IMG/VR virus record: IMGVR_UViG_3300021963_000113
Span: 1-64,000 of that record
Source: a virus
DNA: 64,000 nucleotides
Reading direction: 5' to 3' (one strand)
Part shown: one piece after another, positions 56,015-62,007 of the stretch
How the letters are laid out: each line of letters starts with the position of its first letter
How positions within the stretch are numbered: position 1 is the first letter of the stretch
Made by a program: the position numbers and the translations under genes
The notes under the pieces: model-generated
What the model saw: only the letters and a program-made list of their open reading frames with translations
What the model was told of the DNA's origin: nothing
Database searches by the model: none

Positions 56015-56100
56015 TAGTAAGTTTCACAAAGTTTTTCTACGGAATACGACAGCAACACGAGGAAGCTGACACTAGTGATTATAAAGGTAAATTCTGCCAT
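56014..56100 (-). CDS. Small single-helix membrane peptide (28 aa)
   Basis: Reads [21 protein letters not shown] and ends EKLCETY. One membrane helix at residues 4 to 20. Its TAA overlaps the petF ATG. No clear ribosome site. It recalls small photosystem or cytochrome subunits such as PetN in size only. Confidence 0.5.
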   Translation of the reverse strand: MAEFTFIITSVSFLVLLSYSVEKLCETY

Positions 56101-56113
56101 AGTCAATCAATTG

Positions 56114-56308
56114 TCAGAAGATGCCGAAGAAGAGCTTGCCAGTGACCATATAAGAAATAGCACCAGCAACAATGCCGACCATAGCCCAGCGTCCATTATA
56201 CTTCTCCTTTACTTGGTTTGGGGTGTCCATACCATAGTTTTCGTAATACATGGTAGGCTCTTTGGCAAACATATTCTGTTGACCAAACTCATTGGTTGTG
56301 ACAGTCAT
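56114..56308 (-). CDS. hli: High-light-inducible protein (64 aa)
   Basis: A 35-residue N-terminal extension, then the Hli helix EKYNGRWAMVGIVAG (residues 35-49) with the E-x-x-N-x-R pigment-binding motif, ending TGKLFFGIF. First gene after the promoter at 56333. Confidence 0.9.
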   Translation of the reverse strand: MTVTTNEFGQQNMFAKEPTMYYENYGMDTPNQVKEKYNGRWAMVGIVAGAISYMVTGKLFFGIF

Positions 56309-56332
56309 GGGTTTTGTAACGAATCTTTACAT

Positions 56333-56361
56333 AGTATATAGCATTGTAACGGGTTTGTCAA
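56333..56361 (-). promoter_or_regulatory. Sigma-70 promoter of the hli-petF operon
   Basis: The minus strand has TTGACA (56356-56361), 17 bases, then TATACT (56333-56338), 25 bases before the hli start. Confidence 0.88.
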
Positions 56362-56394
56362 GCCCCCAGTCTGTCAGCAAACCCTGATAAGCAT

Positions 56395-56422
56395 TTGCAC
56401 CTACTAAATAGCTCGTTATACT
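56395..56422 (+). promoter_or_regulatory. Promoter of the small-gene cluster
   Basis: TTGCAC (56395-56400), 16 bases, TATACT (56417-56422). A late-type CTAAATA (56403-56409) lies inside the spacer. It faces away from the hli promoter. Transcription would start just at the first small gene. Confidence 0.55.
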
Positions 56423-56430
56423 ACACATGT

Positions 56431-56556
56431 ATGAGATATATCCATATCTGCTTACTACTTTGGAATGGCAGAACTGAATGGAGAACTATTCCATGGGGCA
56501 AAAAACACCTTGATTTTCATAGAAAACATGGTGACATAATAATGTATAAAGAGTAA
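56431..56556 (+). CDS. Small hypothetical protein (41 aa)
   Basis: Reads MRYIHICLLLWNGR to GDIIMYKE. No clear ribosome site; close to the promoter, so possibly a leaderless message. The next gene follows after four bases. Confidence 0.5.
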   Translation: MRYIHICLLLWNGRTEWRTIPWGKKHLDFHRKHGDIIMYKE

Positions 56557-56560
56557 TCTT

Positions 56561-56773
56561 ATGTATAACTTATCAAGCAAAGACGTTAATAGAATTATCA
56601 CTGCTTGCAAACACTATGCTTACCATGAGACAGGCAGCGAATGGATGCATGATGAATATATTAATATCATCGAAAAACTTTGCACTTACTTAGAGCAAAA
56701 CTTCGATGACGAAACTCCAAAGCCGTTGGAATGTTACATTCGTGTAAAGAAAGATGACTCATCTGATAGTTGA
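56561..56773 (+). CDS. Small hypothetical protein (70 aa)
   Basis: Reads MYNLSSKDVNRIITACKHYA and ends in an acidic tail (KKDDSSDS). Two Cys and several His. No motif. Its end overlaps the next gene by 20 bases. Confidence 0.6.
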   Translation: MYNLSSKDVNRIITACKHYAYHETGSEWMHDEYINIIEKLCTYLEQNFDDETPKPLECYIRVKKDDSSDS

Positions 56774-56924
56774 AATCTTAAATAATCCCATCAGTTTAGG
56801 CATTCTATGCTTTGCCCTTGTTATGTTTCCTATTATAGGTATCGCAAAAATCCATGAGTCACCGAATGAATCAACTCAACCCACAGAAACTGGTAACACA
56901 GAAAGAATGTCAGGAGATGATTGA
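56754..56924 (+). CDS. Small membrane protein (56 aa)
   Basis: Reads MTHLIVEILNNPISLGILCF, with a membrane helix at residues 13 to 31, then a polar Ser/Thr/Glu tail. Overlaps the gene before it (20 bases) and the one after it (71 bases) in different frames. Seen only as an open frame with the right layout. Confidence 0.5.
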   Translation: MTHLIVEILNNPISLGILCFALVMFPIIGIAKIHESPNESTQPTETGNTERMSGDD

Positions 56925-57072
56925 TGCTGCTATACGAAGGCACAATAGGAATGCTTCAATTATTTCTATGTGCGTTGGTTGGGTGGTTCTTGCTTTATTT
57001 GCTGAAGGATTGCTGAGATTGATAGGCGTTATTCCACCCGTACTACCATGGCTCAACATCACGTTGAAATAA
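56854..57072 (+). CDS. Small membrane protein (72 aa)
   Basis: Soluble start (QKLVTQKECQEMIDAAIRRH), then a hydrophobic helix SIISMCVGWVVLALFAEGLL (residues 35-54). A second start at residue 5 is possible. Overlaps both neighbours. Confidence 0.6.
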   Translation: MSHRMNQLNPQKLVTQKECQEMIDAAIRRHNRNASIISMCVGWVVLALFAEGLLRLIGVIPPVLPWLNITLK

Positions 57073-57227
57073 TCGGTATCGTTTTCTTGTTAGTATTTGC
57101 TGCCACGATGTTTTATCAAGGCACCTGCATCATGAAAGGGCAGAGAGGATATTCTCTTAGAGATTATCTCAAGCAAGACAGCACGAATATGCGTAAAAGA
57201 ATAGAAGAACTATTAAAAGACAAATGA
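57048..57227 (+). CDS. Small membrane protein (59 aa)
   Basis: Reads MAQHHVEIIGIVFLLVFAA with one membrane helix at residues 7 to 22, then a basic helical tail (MRKRIEELLKDK). Overlaps the gene before by 25 bases and the gene after by four (ATGA). Confidence 0.6.
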   Translation: MAQHHVEIIGIVFLLVFAATMFYQGTCIMKGQRGYSLRDYLKQDSTNMRKRIEELLKDK

Positions 57228-57352
57228 TAGTGTTAACCGAAGAGGATATAAAAGAACTTCAAGAAAGAGTTCTACAACAAAAGATGGATGAATTGTTTGA
57301 AGAGCCATCGACATACGAAGATGATGACTATGGAATTGACAGAATTTATTGA
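57224..57352 (+). CDS. Small acidic protein (42 aa)
   Basis: Reads MIVLTEEDIKELQERVLQQK and ends YEDDDYGIDRIY. Helical, acidic. ATGA overlap with the gene before, 23-base overlap with the gene after. Confidence 0.55.
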   Translation: MIVLTEEDIKELQERVLQQKMDELFEEPSTYEDDDYGIDRIY

Positions 57353-57443
57353 TTTTCTTGACAAACAAATTTTAATTTTTATAGTATTTGTTTGTGGTCT
57401 TATTGTTGGTTACATGTATGGTTTCCGAGACGGAGCAGGATAA
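57330..57443 (+). CDS. Small membrane protein (37 aa)
   Basis: Reads MELTEFIDFLDKQ, then a membrane helix (ILIFIVFVCGLIVGYMY), then GFRDGAG. Its TAA overlaps the next start (TAATG). Confidence 0.6.
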   Translation: MELTEFIDFLDKQILIFIVFVCGLIVGYMYGFRDGAG

Positions 57444-57568
57444 TGGGAGAGTTACCTTGGGGAGTTATTTCTATTCTTGGGGTTGGACTAGCAGGCACAG
57501 CGTATATCATTTATTACATACTTAAATTAGCAGCAGAGGAAATGAAAGATGACCAGCCTCATCATTAA
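57443..57568 (+). CDS. Small membrane protein (41 aa)
   Basis: Reads MGELPWGVISILGVGLAGTA with a membrane helix at residues 6 to 27, then KLAAEEMKDDQPHH. Starts inside the previous stop. Confidence 0.6.
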   Translation: MGELPWGVISILGVGLAGTAYIIYYILKLAAEEMKDDQPHH

Positions 57569-57641
57569 ATCAATGATACTTTTTACATCTATGGGGATGT
57601 TTATTTACTGGGGACTTAACAACGCTTATCCAATCCATTGA
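57549..57641 (+). CDS. Very small membrane peptide (30 aa)
   Basis: Reads MTSLIIKSMILFTSMGMF and ends NNAYPIH. Mostly hydrophobic. Overlaps the gene before by 20 bases; its TGA is inside the TTGACA of the next promoter. Weakest member of the chain. Confidence 0.4.
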   Translation: MTSLIIKSMILFTSMGMFIYWGLNNAYPIH

Positions 57642-57666
57642 CAAATTTGAATATATATCTTATAAT
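57638..57666 (+). promoter_or_regulatory. Sigma-70 promoter, rightward
   Basis: TTGACA (57638-57643), 17 AT-rich bases, TATAAT (57661-57666): perfect consensus, 24 bases before the gene at 57690. Confidence 0.9.
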
Positions 57667-57689
57667 CAGCCACATATATCTGTTTCGTT

Positions 57690-57890
57690 ATGACACACTA
57701 CAAACCATACTCACCAGAGTGGCATCGGAAACGCTACCTAAAAGAAGCGTTAGATAAGTATTTGGATGAATACATCGACAACGAAGTAATCCTTGATGAT
57801 ATTTCTGATATTCTAGCTGAAAGATCTGAGCGAGCATACGAAGAATTCAGTAGAATCAATGATTTGGAAGCAATGATTAATGCTAAATAA
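57690..57890 (+). CDS. Hypothetical protein (66 aa)
   Basis: Reads MTHYKPYSPEWHRKRYLKEA. Helical and highly charged (KYLDEYIDNEVILDDI). First gene after a strong promoter. Not recognised. Confidence 0.7.
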   Translation: MTHYKPYSPEWHRKRYLKEALDKYLDEYIDNEVILDDISDILAERSERAYEEFSRINDLEAMINAK

Positions 57891-57909
57891 CCCTATATGG
57901 AGATTGCAT

Positions 57910-58230
57910 ATGCTCTCTACACAATATCGTCTTCGACTGGAAGGAATCTGTCAGAAAATTGCACAGCACGAAGAAGTATCTCTTGAAGACATGATTTGGG
58001 CAGAGAAACTTGCTAAAGCAAATAGAACGGCAGCAACCATTCTACGCCAAGCAAGAAGAACTGCAGAGAATCCCGACATGAAGGAGGGAGATATGGACGA
58101 TTTTTTAAACCAACTTGACATCGGTGGTACAGGTCACGAGCGTTTTGGCAAACGTGGATTTGATAGCGTCGATGATATGGTTGATTGGTGGACTAAAGAC
58201 AAACCTGATGACTGGAGGCAACGTGACTGA
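57910..58230 (+). CDS. Hypothetical protein (106 aa)
   Basis: I start at ATG 57910 (MLSTQYRLRLEGICQKI), which has GGAG eight bases upstream; an in-frame ATG at 57880, overlapping the gene before, is possible. Helical first half, then GTGHERFGKRGFDSVDDMVDWW. Not recognised. Coupled to the next gene. Confidence 0.7.
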   Translation: MLSTQYRLRLEGICQKIAQHEEVSLEDMIWAEKLAKANRTAATILRQARRTAENPDMKEGDMDDFLNQLDIGGTGHERFGKRGFDSVDDMVDWWTKDKPDDWRQRD

Positions 58231-58399
58231 AGAATCTCAAAAAGACAAATGGAATAGAGGTCTAGATTTATTCATTGAGAGTGTGCATAAACCAGACAAT
58301 GAGCTTAGGCAATGTGCCCATGATCAAAAGTGTTATCATGAATTAATGTGGGTGAGAGAAAATGTTTTAGAGTATCTCGCCACTCTACGACACCATTAA
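58223..58399 (+). CDS. Hypothetical protein (58 aa), GTG start
   Basis: Reads (V)TEESQKDKWNRGLDLFIES and ends YLATLRHH. The GTG start overlaps the previous stop by eight bases and has GGAGG at five bases. An ATG at 58208 is the alternative. Contains two Cys and several His. Confidence 0.6.
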   Translation: MTEESQKDKWNRGLDLFIESVHKPDNELRQCAHDQKCYHELMWVRENVLEYLATLRHH

Positions 58400-58425
58400 A
58401 AAAGGGGGCAATTGCCCCCTTTCAT
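58398..58425. terminator. Bidirectional terminator
   Basis: GGGGGC/GCCCCC stem with loop AATT (58404-58419), an A run on the left and TTT with further T on the right. Ends the rightward small-gene transcript and the leftward one. Confidence 0.88.
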
Positions 58426-58426
58426 T

Positions 58427-58513
58427 TTATCCAAGAGTCGCCATATGATATTGCGCTTCCTGTAGTTTCTTTTGTTTTTGAATTTGTTTACGGATAACAT
58501 TCAACCAATTCAT
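58427..58513 (-). CDS. Very small basic peptide (28 aa)
   Basis: Reads MNWLNVIRKQIQKQKKLQEA and ends QYHMATLG. Starts inside the stop of the preceding gene (ATGA) with GGGAGGA upstream. Amphipathic helix likely. Confidence 0.5.
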   Translation of the reverse strand: MNWLNVIRKQIQKQKKLQEAQYHMATLG

Positions 58514-58674
58514 TTTGCTTCCTCCCAATTCCAGTTATTACATGGACGGTAGGCAACACCACGATACTTATTTTGTGGATGTGCTGGTGCATGAGTTTCT
58601 GAATACCAGTGCTGATATTCTTGCTTAGGGGTGTCAGTATTATACTTGCACCCACGATAGGTTGCTTGTGACAT
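58510..58674 (-). CDS. DUF4278-like small protein (54 aa)
   Basis: Starts MSQATYRGCKYNTDTP and later has KYRGVAYRPC. Two Tyr-Arg-Gly units recall DUF4278, a family in cyanobacteria. GGAGAC ribosome site. Function unknown. Confidence 0.6.
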   Translation of the reverse strand: MSQATYRGCKYNTDTPKQEYQHWYSETHAPAHPQNKYRGVAYRPCNNWNWEEAK

Positions 58675-58705
58675 TAGGTGTCTCCTTAAGTGTTAGTTTA
58701 AAGAG

Positions 58706-58905
58706 CGTTCCTTCAGTCGGCTTTTGCGTCTATGTTACACTTCTTTGGCGTTACAATTTTTAATTCATAAAGCAAATCATTTTTTAACTGAGGCGTCATT
58801 TGAGGATGAGAAGAAACTCTTCCCCAAATTAATTGTGCCTGTAAACAAGTTAAAACGAGTGCTTCCATAGATGAACGTCCCGTTCCGAGTCGGCTTACTT
58901 CCGTC
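58706..58905 (-). repeat. Two imperfect copies of a short motif flanking a 51-residue gene
   Basis: Copy 1 at 58881-58905 and copy 2 at 58706-58730, same orientation. Both contain GAC(G), then AAGCCGACT and GGAACG. One copy is in the leader of the small gene at 58868, the other at its end and before the next gene. Not an inverted repeat. Confidence 0.55.
58713..58868 (-). CDS. Small hypothetical protein (51 aa)
   Basis: Reads MEALVLTCLQAQLIWGRVSS and ends CNIDAKAD. The MEA-x-x-LTC-x-QAQLI-GR start is one I associate with short proteins of cyanophages and cyanobacteria. Flanked by the repeat copies. Function unknown. Confidence 0.6.
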   Translation of the reverse strand: MEALVLTCLQAQLIWGRVSSHPQMTPQLKNDLLYELKIVTPKKCNIDAKAD

Positions 58906-58931
58906 GCATATAGCGATGAACGTATTGTATA

Positions 58932-58938
58932 TATTTAT
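58932..58938 (-). promoter_or_regulatory. Possible late promoter box
   Basis: The minus strand reads AATAAATA between tRNA-Ile and the small gene at 58868. Confidence 0.4.
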
Positions 58939-58963
58939 TTGATTTGGTAACATTTAATACCAA

Positions 58964-59035
58964 TGGGAACAGATAGATTTGAACTATCGACCTCCGCGTT
59001 ATCAGCACGTTGCTCTACCACTGAGCTATGCTCCC
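58964..59035 (-). tRNA. tRNA-Ile (anticodon GAT)
   Basis: Acceptor GGGAGCA/TGTTCCC, D arm GCTCAGTGGTAGAGC, anticodon loop CTGATAA, T loop TTCAAAT. Discriminator A. CCA not encoded. Confidence 0.9.
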
Positions 59036-59038
59036 ATA

Positions 59039-59110
59039 TGGGTCTGGTGGGATTTGAACCCACAACTTCCAGGTTAAAAGCCCGTTACTCTACCATTGAG
59101 TTACAGACCC
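59039..59110 (-). tRNA. tRNA-Lys (anticodon TTT)
   Basis: Acceptor GGGTCTG/CAGACCC, D arm ACTCAATGGTAGAGT, anticodon loop CTTTTAA, T arm GTGGG/CCCAC. Three bases from tRNA-Ile. Confidence 0.9.
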
Positions 59111-59114
59111 TCAA

Positions 59115-59196
59115 TGGGCAGGGAGGGATTTGAACCCCCGTAGGCAGAGCCAGCGGATTTACAGTCCGCCTCCATTAACCACTCGGACACCTACCC
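59115..59196 (-). tRNA. tRNA-Tyr (anticodon GTA)
   Basis: Class II: acceptor GGGTAGG/CCTGCCC, anticodon stem GCGGA/TCCGC with loop CTGTAAA, a long variable arm, T arm GGGGG/CCCTC. Confidence 0.9.
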
Positions 59197-59292
59197 AGAT
59201 GGAGCAAGTGTGATACACCTCAAGGATGTAACAGTGACTTGCCCTCTATCTCACCACGGCATTCTGGTTTATCTTTCCAGCGCAAGTGGTAA
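59197..59292. other. Spacer between tRNA-Tyr and tRNA-Asn
   Basis: 96 bases with no gene seen. Holds paired short strings (GCAAGT/ACTTGC, TCTGG/CCAG) that could form hairpins in the tRNA transcript, but no cloverleaf. Confidence 0.4.
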
Positions 59293-59364
59293 CTGGAGTG
59301 GTGGGATTCGAACCTACGACCAATCGGTTAACAGCCGACCGCTCTACCACTGAGCTACACTCCA
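59293..59364 (-). tRNA. tRNA-Asn (anticodon GTT)
   Basis: Acceptor TGGAGTG/CACTCCA, D arm GCTCAGTGGTAGAGC, anticodon stem GTCGG/CCGAT with loop CTGTTAA. One mismatch in the T stem. Discriminator G. Confidence 0.88.
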
Positions 59365-59370
59365 ATGAAA

Positions 59371-59541
59371 TCAGGACTGTTTAGTGTCCATCATGTATTC
59401 TACTGTGTTTGCAATATCATTCATTGCATCACGTAGAAAAGGTCGTTGACCAGATTCCTGGCGAACTATTGGGCGATGATCATCAGTGAGCGACCATCGC
59501 CATTGCTTCAACATTTCACAATACCATAGATTAATCTTCAT
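59371..59541 (-). CDS. Hypothetical protein (56 aa)
   Basis: I start at ATG 59541 (MKINLWYCEMLKQWRWSLTD), overlapping the preceding gene by 11 bases; a longer frame upstream duplicates that gene's bases. Trp-rich first half. Ends six bases before tRNA-Asn. Confidence 0.6.
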   Translation of the reverse strand: MKINLWYCEMLKQWRWSLTDDHRPIVRQESGQRPFLRDAMNDIANTVEYMMDTKQS

Positions 59542-59734
59542 GTTTGCTATACTCCAATCGTATCCAGTTGAGAAGTGCGTAGACTTCTGACAATTCTGAT
59601 TTGTATTCGGTATAGTCTGTGTCATCAAAAAGTTTTTCTTTTTCAAAAAATTCAATTTCACTGGTCAAAAAATCCACATAATGATTGAATACATTGATTG
59701 CAAGTTGTCTGTCTCTCTGTGAAATAAGTGACAT
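59531..59734 (-). CDS. Hypothetical protein (67 aa)
   Basis: Reads MSLISQRDRQLAINVFNHYV. Helical and acidic (EKEKLFDDTDYTEYKSELSE). No motif. Begins 22 bases after tRNA-Gly. Confidence 0.65.
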   Translation of the reverse strand: MSLISQRDRQLAINVFNHYVDFLTSEIEFFEKEKLFDDTDYTEYKSELSEVYALLNWIRLEYSKHED

Positions 59735-59756
59735 GTTATTTATCCTCAGGGATAAG

Positions 59757-59828
59757 AGCGGAGTATCGGAATCGAACCGACGACATCTAACTTGGAAGGA
59801 TAGCGTTCTACCGCTGAACTAACTCCGC
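59757..59828 (-). tRNA. tRNA-Gly (anticodon TCC)
   Basis: Acceptor GCGGAGT/ACTCCGC, D arm GTTCAGCGGTAGAAC, anticodon loop CTTCCAA (one mismatch in its stem), T loop TTCGATT. Discriminator T. Confidence 0.88.
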
Positions 59829-59887
59829 ATGGCAGGAAGGAGAGCTCTTGATGCAATCGCAGGATCACTTCCCCCTTGGCCTCCTTC

Positions 59888-59908
59888 TAGGCTGTCTGCC
59901 TAACGAGT
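59888..59908 (-). repeat. Hairpin element after tRNA-Leu (copy 1)
   Basis: The plus-strand string AGGCTRTCTGCCTAACGAGT occurs here and at 63046-63065 with one difference. It forms a short hairpin (AGGC/GCCT plus flanking A-T pairs) starting a few bases past the tRNA 3' end in the transcript. Confidence 0.6.
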
Positions 59909-59914
59909 AACCAA

Positions 59915-59996
59915 TGTCGATGAGAGGACTTGAACCTCCACGAATAAATTCACTGGAACCTAAACCCAGCGCGTCTACCAATTCCGCCACATCGAC
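59915..59996 (-). tRNA. tRNA-Leu (anticodon TAG)
   Basis: Class II: acceptor GTCGATG/CATCGAC, D arm GCGGAATTGGTAGACGC, anticodon stem CTGGG/TCCAG with loop TTTAGGT, long variable arm. First tRNA after the promoter at 60005. Confidence 0.9.
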
Positions 59997-59997
59997 T

Positions 59998-60033
59998 TAT
60001 TTATATTATACCCGAGAGGGTGGGGGATGTCAA
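59998..60033 (-). promoter_or_regulatory. Sigma-70 promoter plus late box for the tRNA operon
   Basis: The minus strand has TTGACA (60028-60033), 17 C-rich bases, TATAAT (60005-60010), and directly after it TATAAATA (59998-60005), one base before the 5' end of tRNA-Leu. The same early-late pairing is seen at psbA. Confidence 0.8.
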
Positions 60034-60172
60034 CCCCCCGTTGCTCGGCTCGCCACTTGCCCTTTGACCAGAGGCAAGAAACTGGGCGGGAGTTATCCCC
60101 ATCCGCACCACCAGTTTTTGAGAGAAACTGGAAACTCATCGAGGGGGTTTCCCGACCAGGGCACTTTTAACG
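60034..60172. other. Gap between tRNA promoter and the gene at 60173
   Basis: 139 bases, GC-richer than its surroundings, with no gene seen. Contains a run of C and an imperfect repeat of the AAACTGG type. Confidence 0.4.
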
Positions 60173-60409
60173 TCATTCCGAGACGGTTTGAGGAATTAAA
60201 TCCTCGTATGCAGCATCTACTGCGTCCTGAAATTTACTATACGGTCCATGATTAACATCATTATACACATAGTAATACTTGTTTTCAACCTCTAGCACAT
60301 CGAAATAAGTAATAACTTTATCTCCGTTGTCAAGGTCTTCAACGATTCGCATCCTAACAGGATTTGTATCAACAGGTTGCATAACATTCAAAGGGTAACG
60401 TGACTCCAC
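60173..60409 (-). CDS. Hypothetical protein (78 aa)
   Basis: Reads MESRYPLNVMQPVDTN, with beta-rich KVITYFDVLEVENKYYYVYN. Not recognised. Eight bases after cpeT in the same direction, so probably same operon; an internal TTGACA-18-TATGAT in cpeT (60499-60528) could also drive it. Confidence 0.65.
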   Translation of the reverse strand: MESRYPLNVMQPVDTNPVRMRIVEDLDNGDKVITYFDVLEVENKYYYVYNDVNHGPYSKFQDAVDAAYEDLIPQTVSE

Positions 60410-60417
60410 CAGTGCTT

Positions 60418-60873
60418 TTAAAGTCTCTCCGTGACTTGTTTTTCAAAGATATATAGGTCTTTTCCACCCCACACAATTTCACCGTTTTTGATACCAGCAT
60501 CATAACACAACACCTGATTGCCTGTCAAGGTCATTCTGGTTTCCATACGAGCATCATAAAGAATGCATTCTTCGTGATTAGTGCCCTCCCATGCTGTTGA
60601 TGTGCGAGTGAAAATCATATCACATGGATACTTTTCCCAGTTGGCATCATAGTTTCTGACAATAATATTATTACCAGAGATTTCTAGTCGATGATACTTC
60701 TCTCTATAAGGAGCATCTTCACCAGCATAGTTATACCAGTGCTTAGAGTGAATTTCATTCTCTCCCACTTGCTCCCAATAGCAGTGAATGTATGCAAACT
60801 TAGATGGATTTACAAATGCTTGGTCTCTATTGTGATAACGACCAAGTAGAAAAGAAAGAAAGTCTTCTATCAT
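60418..60873 (-). CDS. cpeT: CpeT/CpcT-type phycobiliprotein lyase (151 aa)
   Basis: CpeT family pattern: GRYHNRDQAFVNPSKFAYIH near residue 11, HSKHWYNYAGEDAPYREKYHRLE, and later NHEECILYDARMETRMTLTG, written in part. In hosts, CpeT and CpcT attach bilins to phycobiliprotein beta subunits. Phage CpeT binds bilin and may act as a carrier rather than a lyase. Its partner gene pebS is 43 kb away in the window. The start overlaps the preceding gene by four bases. Confidence 0.88.
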   Translation of the reverse strand: MIEDFLSFLLGRYHNRDQAFVNPSKFAYIHCYWEQVGENEIHSKHWYNYAGEDAPYREKYHRLEISGNNIIVRNYDANWEKYPCDMIFTRTSTAWEGTNHEECILYDARMETRMTLTGNQVLCYDAGIKNGEIVWGGKDLYIFEKQVTERL

Positions 60874-61079
60874 GATAGGTCTACTAGCGCGTCATCCTTA
60901 GGTTTATAATATGAATAAGGGTCTTCATCAAGACCGAGATAGGGAGCATAGATACCCATATGGTCATCGTATTTTACTGGTGTGCTAGCAACTTGAGTAT
61001 CTTCACGAAGATACTTTGCCATTTCTGTCAGAGCATCAATCGCTCGCTCTAATTGATATAGTGCTTTATCATTCATCAT
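60870..61079 (-). CDS. Hypothetical protein (69 aa)
   Basis: Reads MMNDKALYQLERAIDALTEM. Helical first part, then a Tyr/Asp-rich tail (YLGLDEDPYSYYKPKDD). Start is ATGATG. Not recognised. Confidence 0.65.
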   Translation of the reverse strand: MMNDKALYQLERAIDALTEMAKYLREDTQVASTPVKYDDHMGIYAPYLGLDEDPYSYYKPKDDALVDLS

Positions 61080-61332
61080 CGTCGTCTCCTTTAACGTAAG
61101 CAGGAACTCGGTCTGGGTCTAGCCAACAAGTATAGTCATGGTCTTCCATGGCAGTCAGCAGTTGCATTTCATTGTCACAAAGATACATATCGCGGTAACG
61201 ACCAGTGTATGCATCTACTTTTTGAATACGACAATCGGGTTTGCCGTTGATTTCAAGGGTGCCTACTTGCACATAACGATAAGGAAAGCGGTCAAGAAGA
61301 ACCGTCACGCGGCTTCGGTTTGTTGCACTCAT
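61069..61332 (-). CDS. Hypothetical protein (87 aa)
   Basis: I use ATG 61332 (MSATNRSRVTVLLDRFPYRY). A start seven codons upstream (61353) or a GTG at 61308 that overlaps less with the preceding gene are alternatives; none has a clear ribosome site. Beta-rich, acidic end (KGDDDDE). Overlaps the next gene by 11 bases. Confidence 0.6.
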   Translation of the reverse strand: MSATNRSRVTVLLDRFPYRYVQVGTLEINGKPDCRIQKVDAYTGRYRDMYLCDNEMQLLTAMEDHDYTCWLDPDRVPAYVKGDDDDE

Positions 61333-61474
61333 TGCAGTAGTAGGAGAATCCATTACGAAAGTATTTTACCACCTGATAGTGGTCGCTGTCAAGGGGTTTC
61401 TCGGTGTCGCATTTAGAGCAAACCCTAGTCCCACCACCAGCAGAGGTTTTCAAGGGTGTTGATGAATTGCTCAT
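61292..61474 (-). CDS. Small zinc-finger protein (60 aa)
   Basis: Start at ATG 61474. C19-x2-C22 and C47-x2-C50 form a four-Cys zinc site (CSKCDTEKPLDSDHYQ, then YYCNECNKPK). This layout is common in small phage DNA- or RNA-binding proteins and in HNH-type zinc knuckles. The end overlaps the next gene. Confidence 0.65.
   Translation of the reverse strand: MSNSSTPLKTSAGGGTRVCSKCDTEKPLDSDHYQVVKYFRNGFSYYCNECNKPKPRDGSS
61363..61392 (-). promoter_or_regulatory. Possible internal promoter
   Basis: The minus strand has TTGACA (61387-61392), 18 bases, TAAAAT (61363-61368), inside the zinc-finger gene. It would start transcription just before the gene at 61332. Confidence 0.45.
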
Positions 61475-62006
61475 GATAGACCGTACGACTTGGATTAGGT
61501 TTGCCATCTTTCATGTCTTGGAGATACTGCATTATACCACGAACCACTGGAGTGTCTTGAAAGTATTCGTGCATTCGGTAACAATCAAACTTCTCATTGT
61601 ATTGAATGAAGTCATGGAGAGGTGCCATGTTGCGACGGTATGCACGAATGAATACGTCTTCATCTTTGATACCGTGCTTATTACGAATGTCAAGTGGTGT
61701 ATATTTTTCACCATTATATTCTTCATCCAGTTCTTCTGGGTCACCAAATACAAAGTGAAGGTCTTCGTAATACTTCTCCATCAACTCTAGGTCTGGTGCT
61801 ACACGAAGTTCTTCATTCTCTTCCAAGTAATAATCCATTCTGCGTTTCGCGTCTGAGTCTGTCAGACGAAATACGATGTTACCGATGTAGTAATTTACTG
61901 GACCACCATATGTGCTTTCTGATAGTTTCTTACGAAAGGATAAATGAATAATTTTAAATCCAGGCTCTTCATTCTCTTCCATTACTAAACCTTGCGAAAT
62001 GCTCAT
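61425..62006 (-). CDS. Hypothetical protein (193 aa)
   Basis: Reads MSISQGLVMEENEEPGFKII. Contains YGGPVNYYIGNIVFRL and a charged middle (YYLEENEELRVAPDLELMEK). No motif recognised. Possibly begins at the second ATG (residue 9). Overlaps the zinc-finger gene. Confidence 0.7.
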   Translation of the reverse strand: MSISQGLVMEENEEPGFKIIHLSFRKKLSESTYGGPVNYYIGNIVFRLTDSDAKRRMDYYLEENEELRVAPDLELMEKYYEDLHFVFGDPEELDEEYNGEKYTPLDIRNKHGIKDEDVFIRAYRRNMAPLHDFIQYNEKFDCYRMHEYFQDTPVVRGIMQYLQDMKDGKPNPSRTVYHEQFINTLENLCWWWD

Positions 62007-62007
62007 G

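Noticed and set aside
57358-57386. TTGACA, 18 bases, TAGTAT on the plus strand inside a small gene
   Set aside because: Spacer and -10 are poorer than the other promoters and it lies inside a coupled gene chain.
59197-59292. Possible degenerate tRNA between tRNA-Tyr and tRNA-Asn
   Set aside because: Short paired strings only; no cloverleaf with anticodon and T arms.
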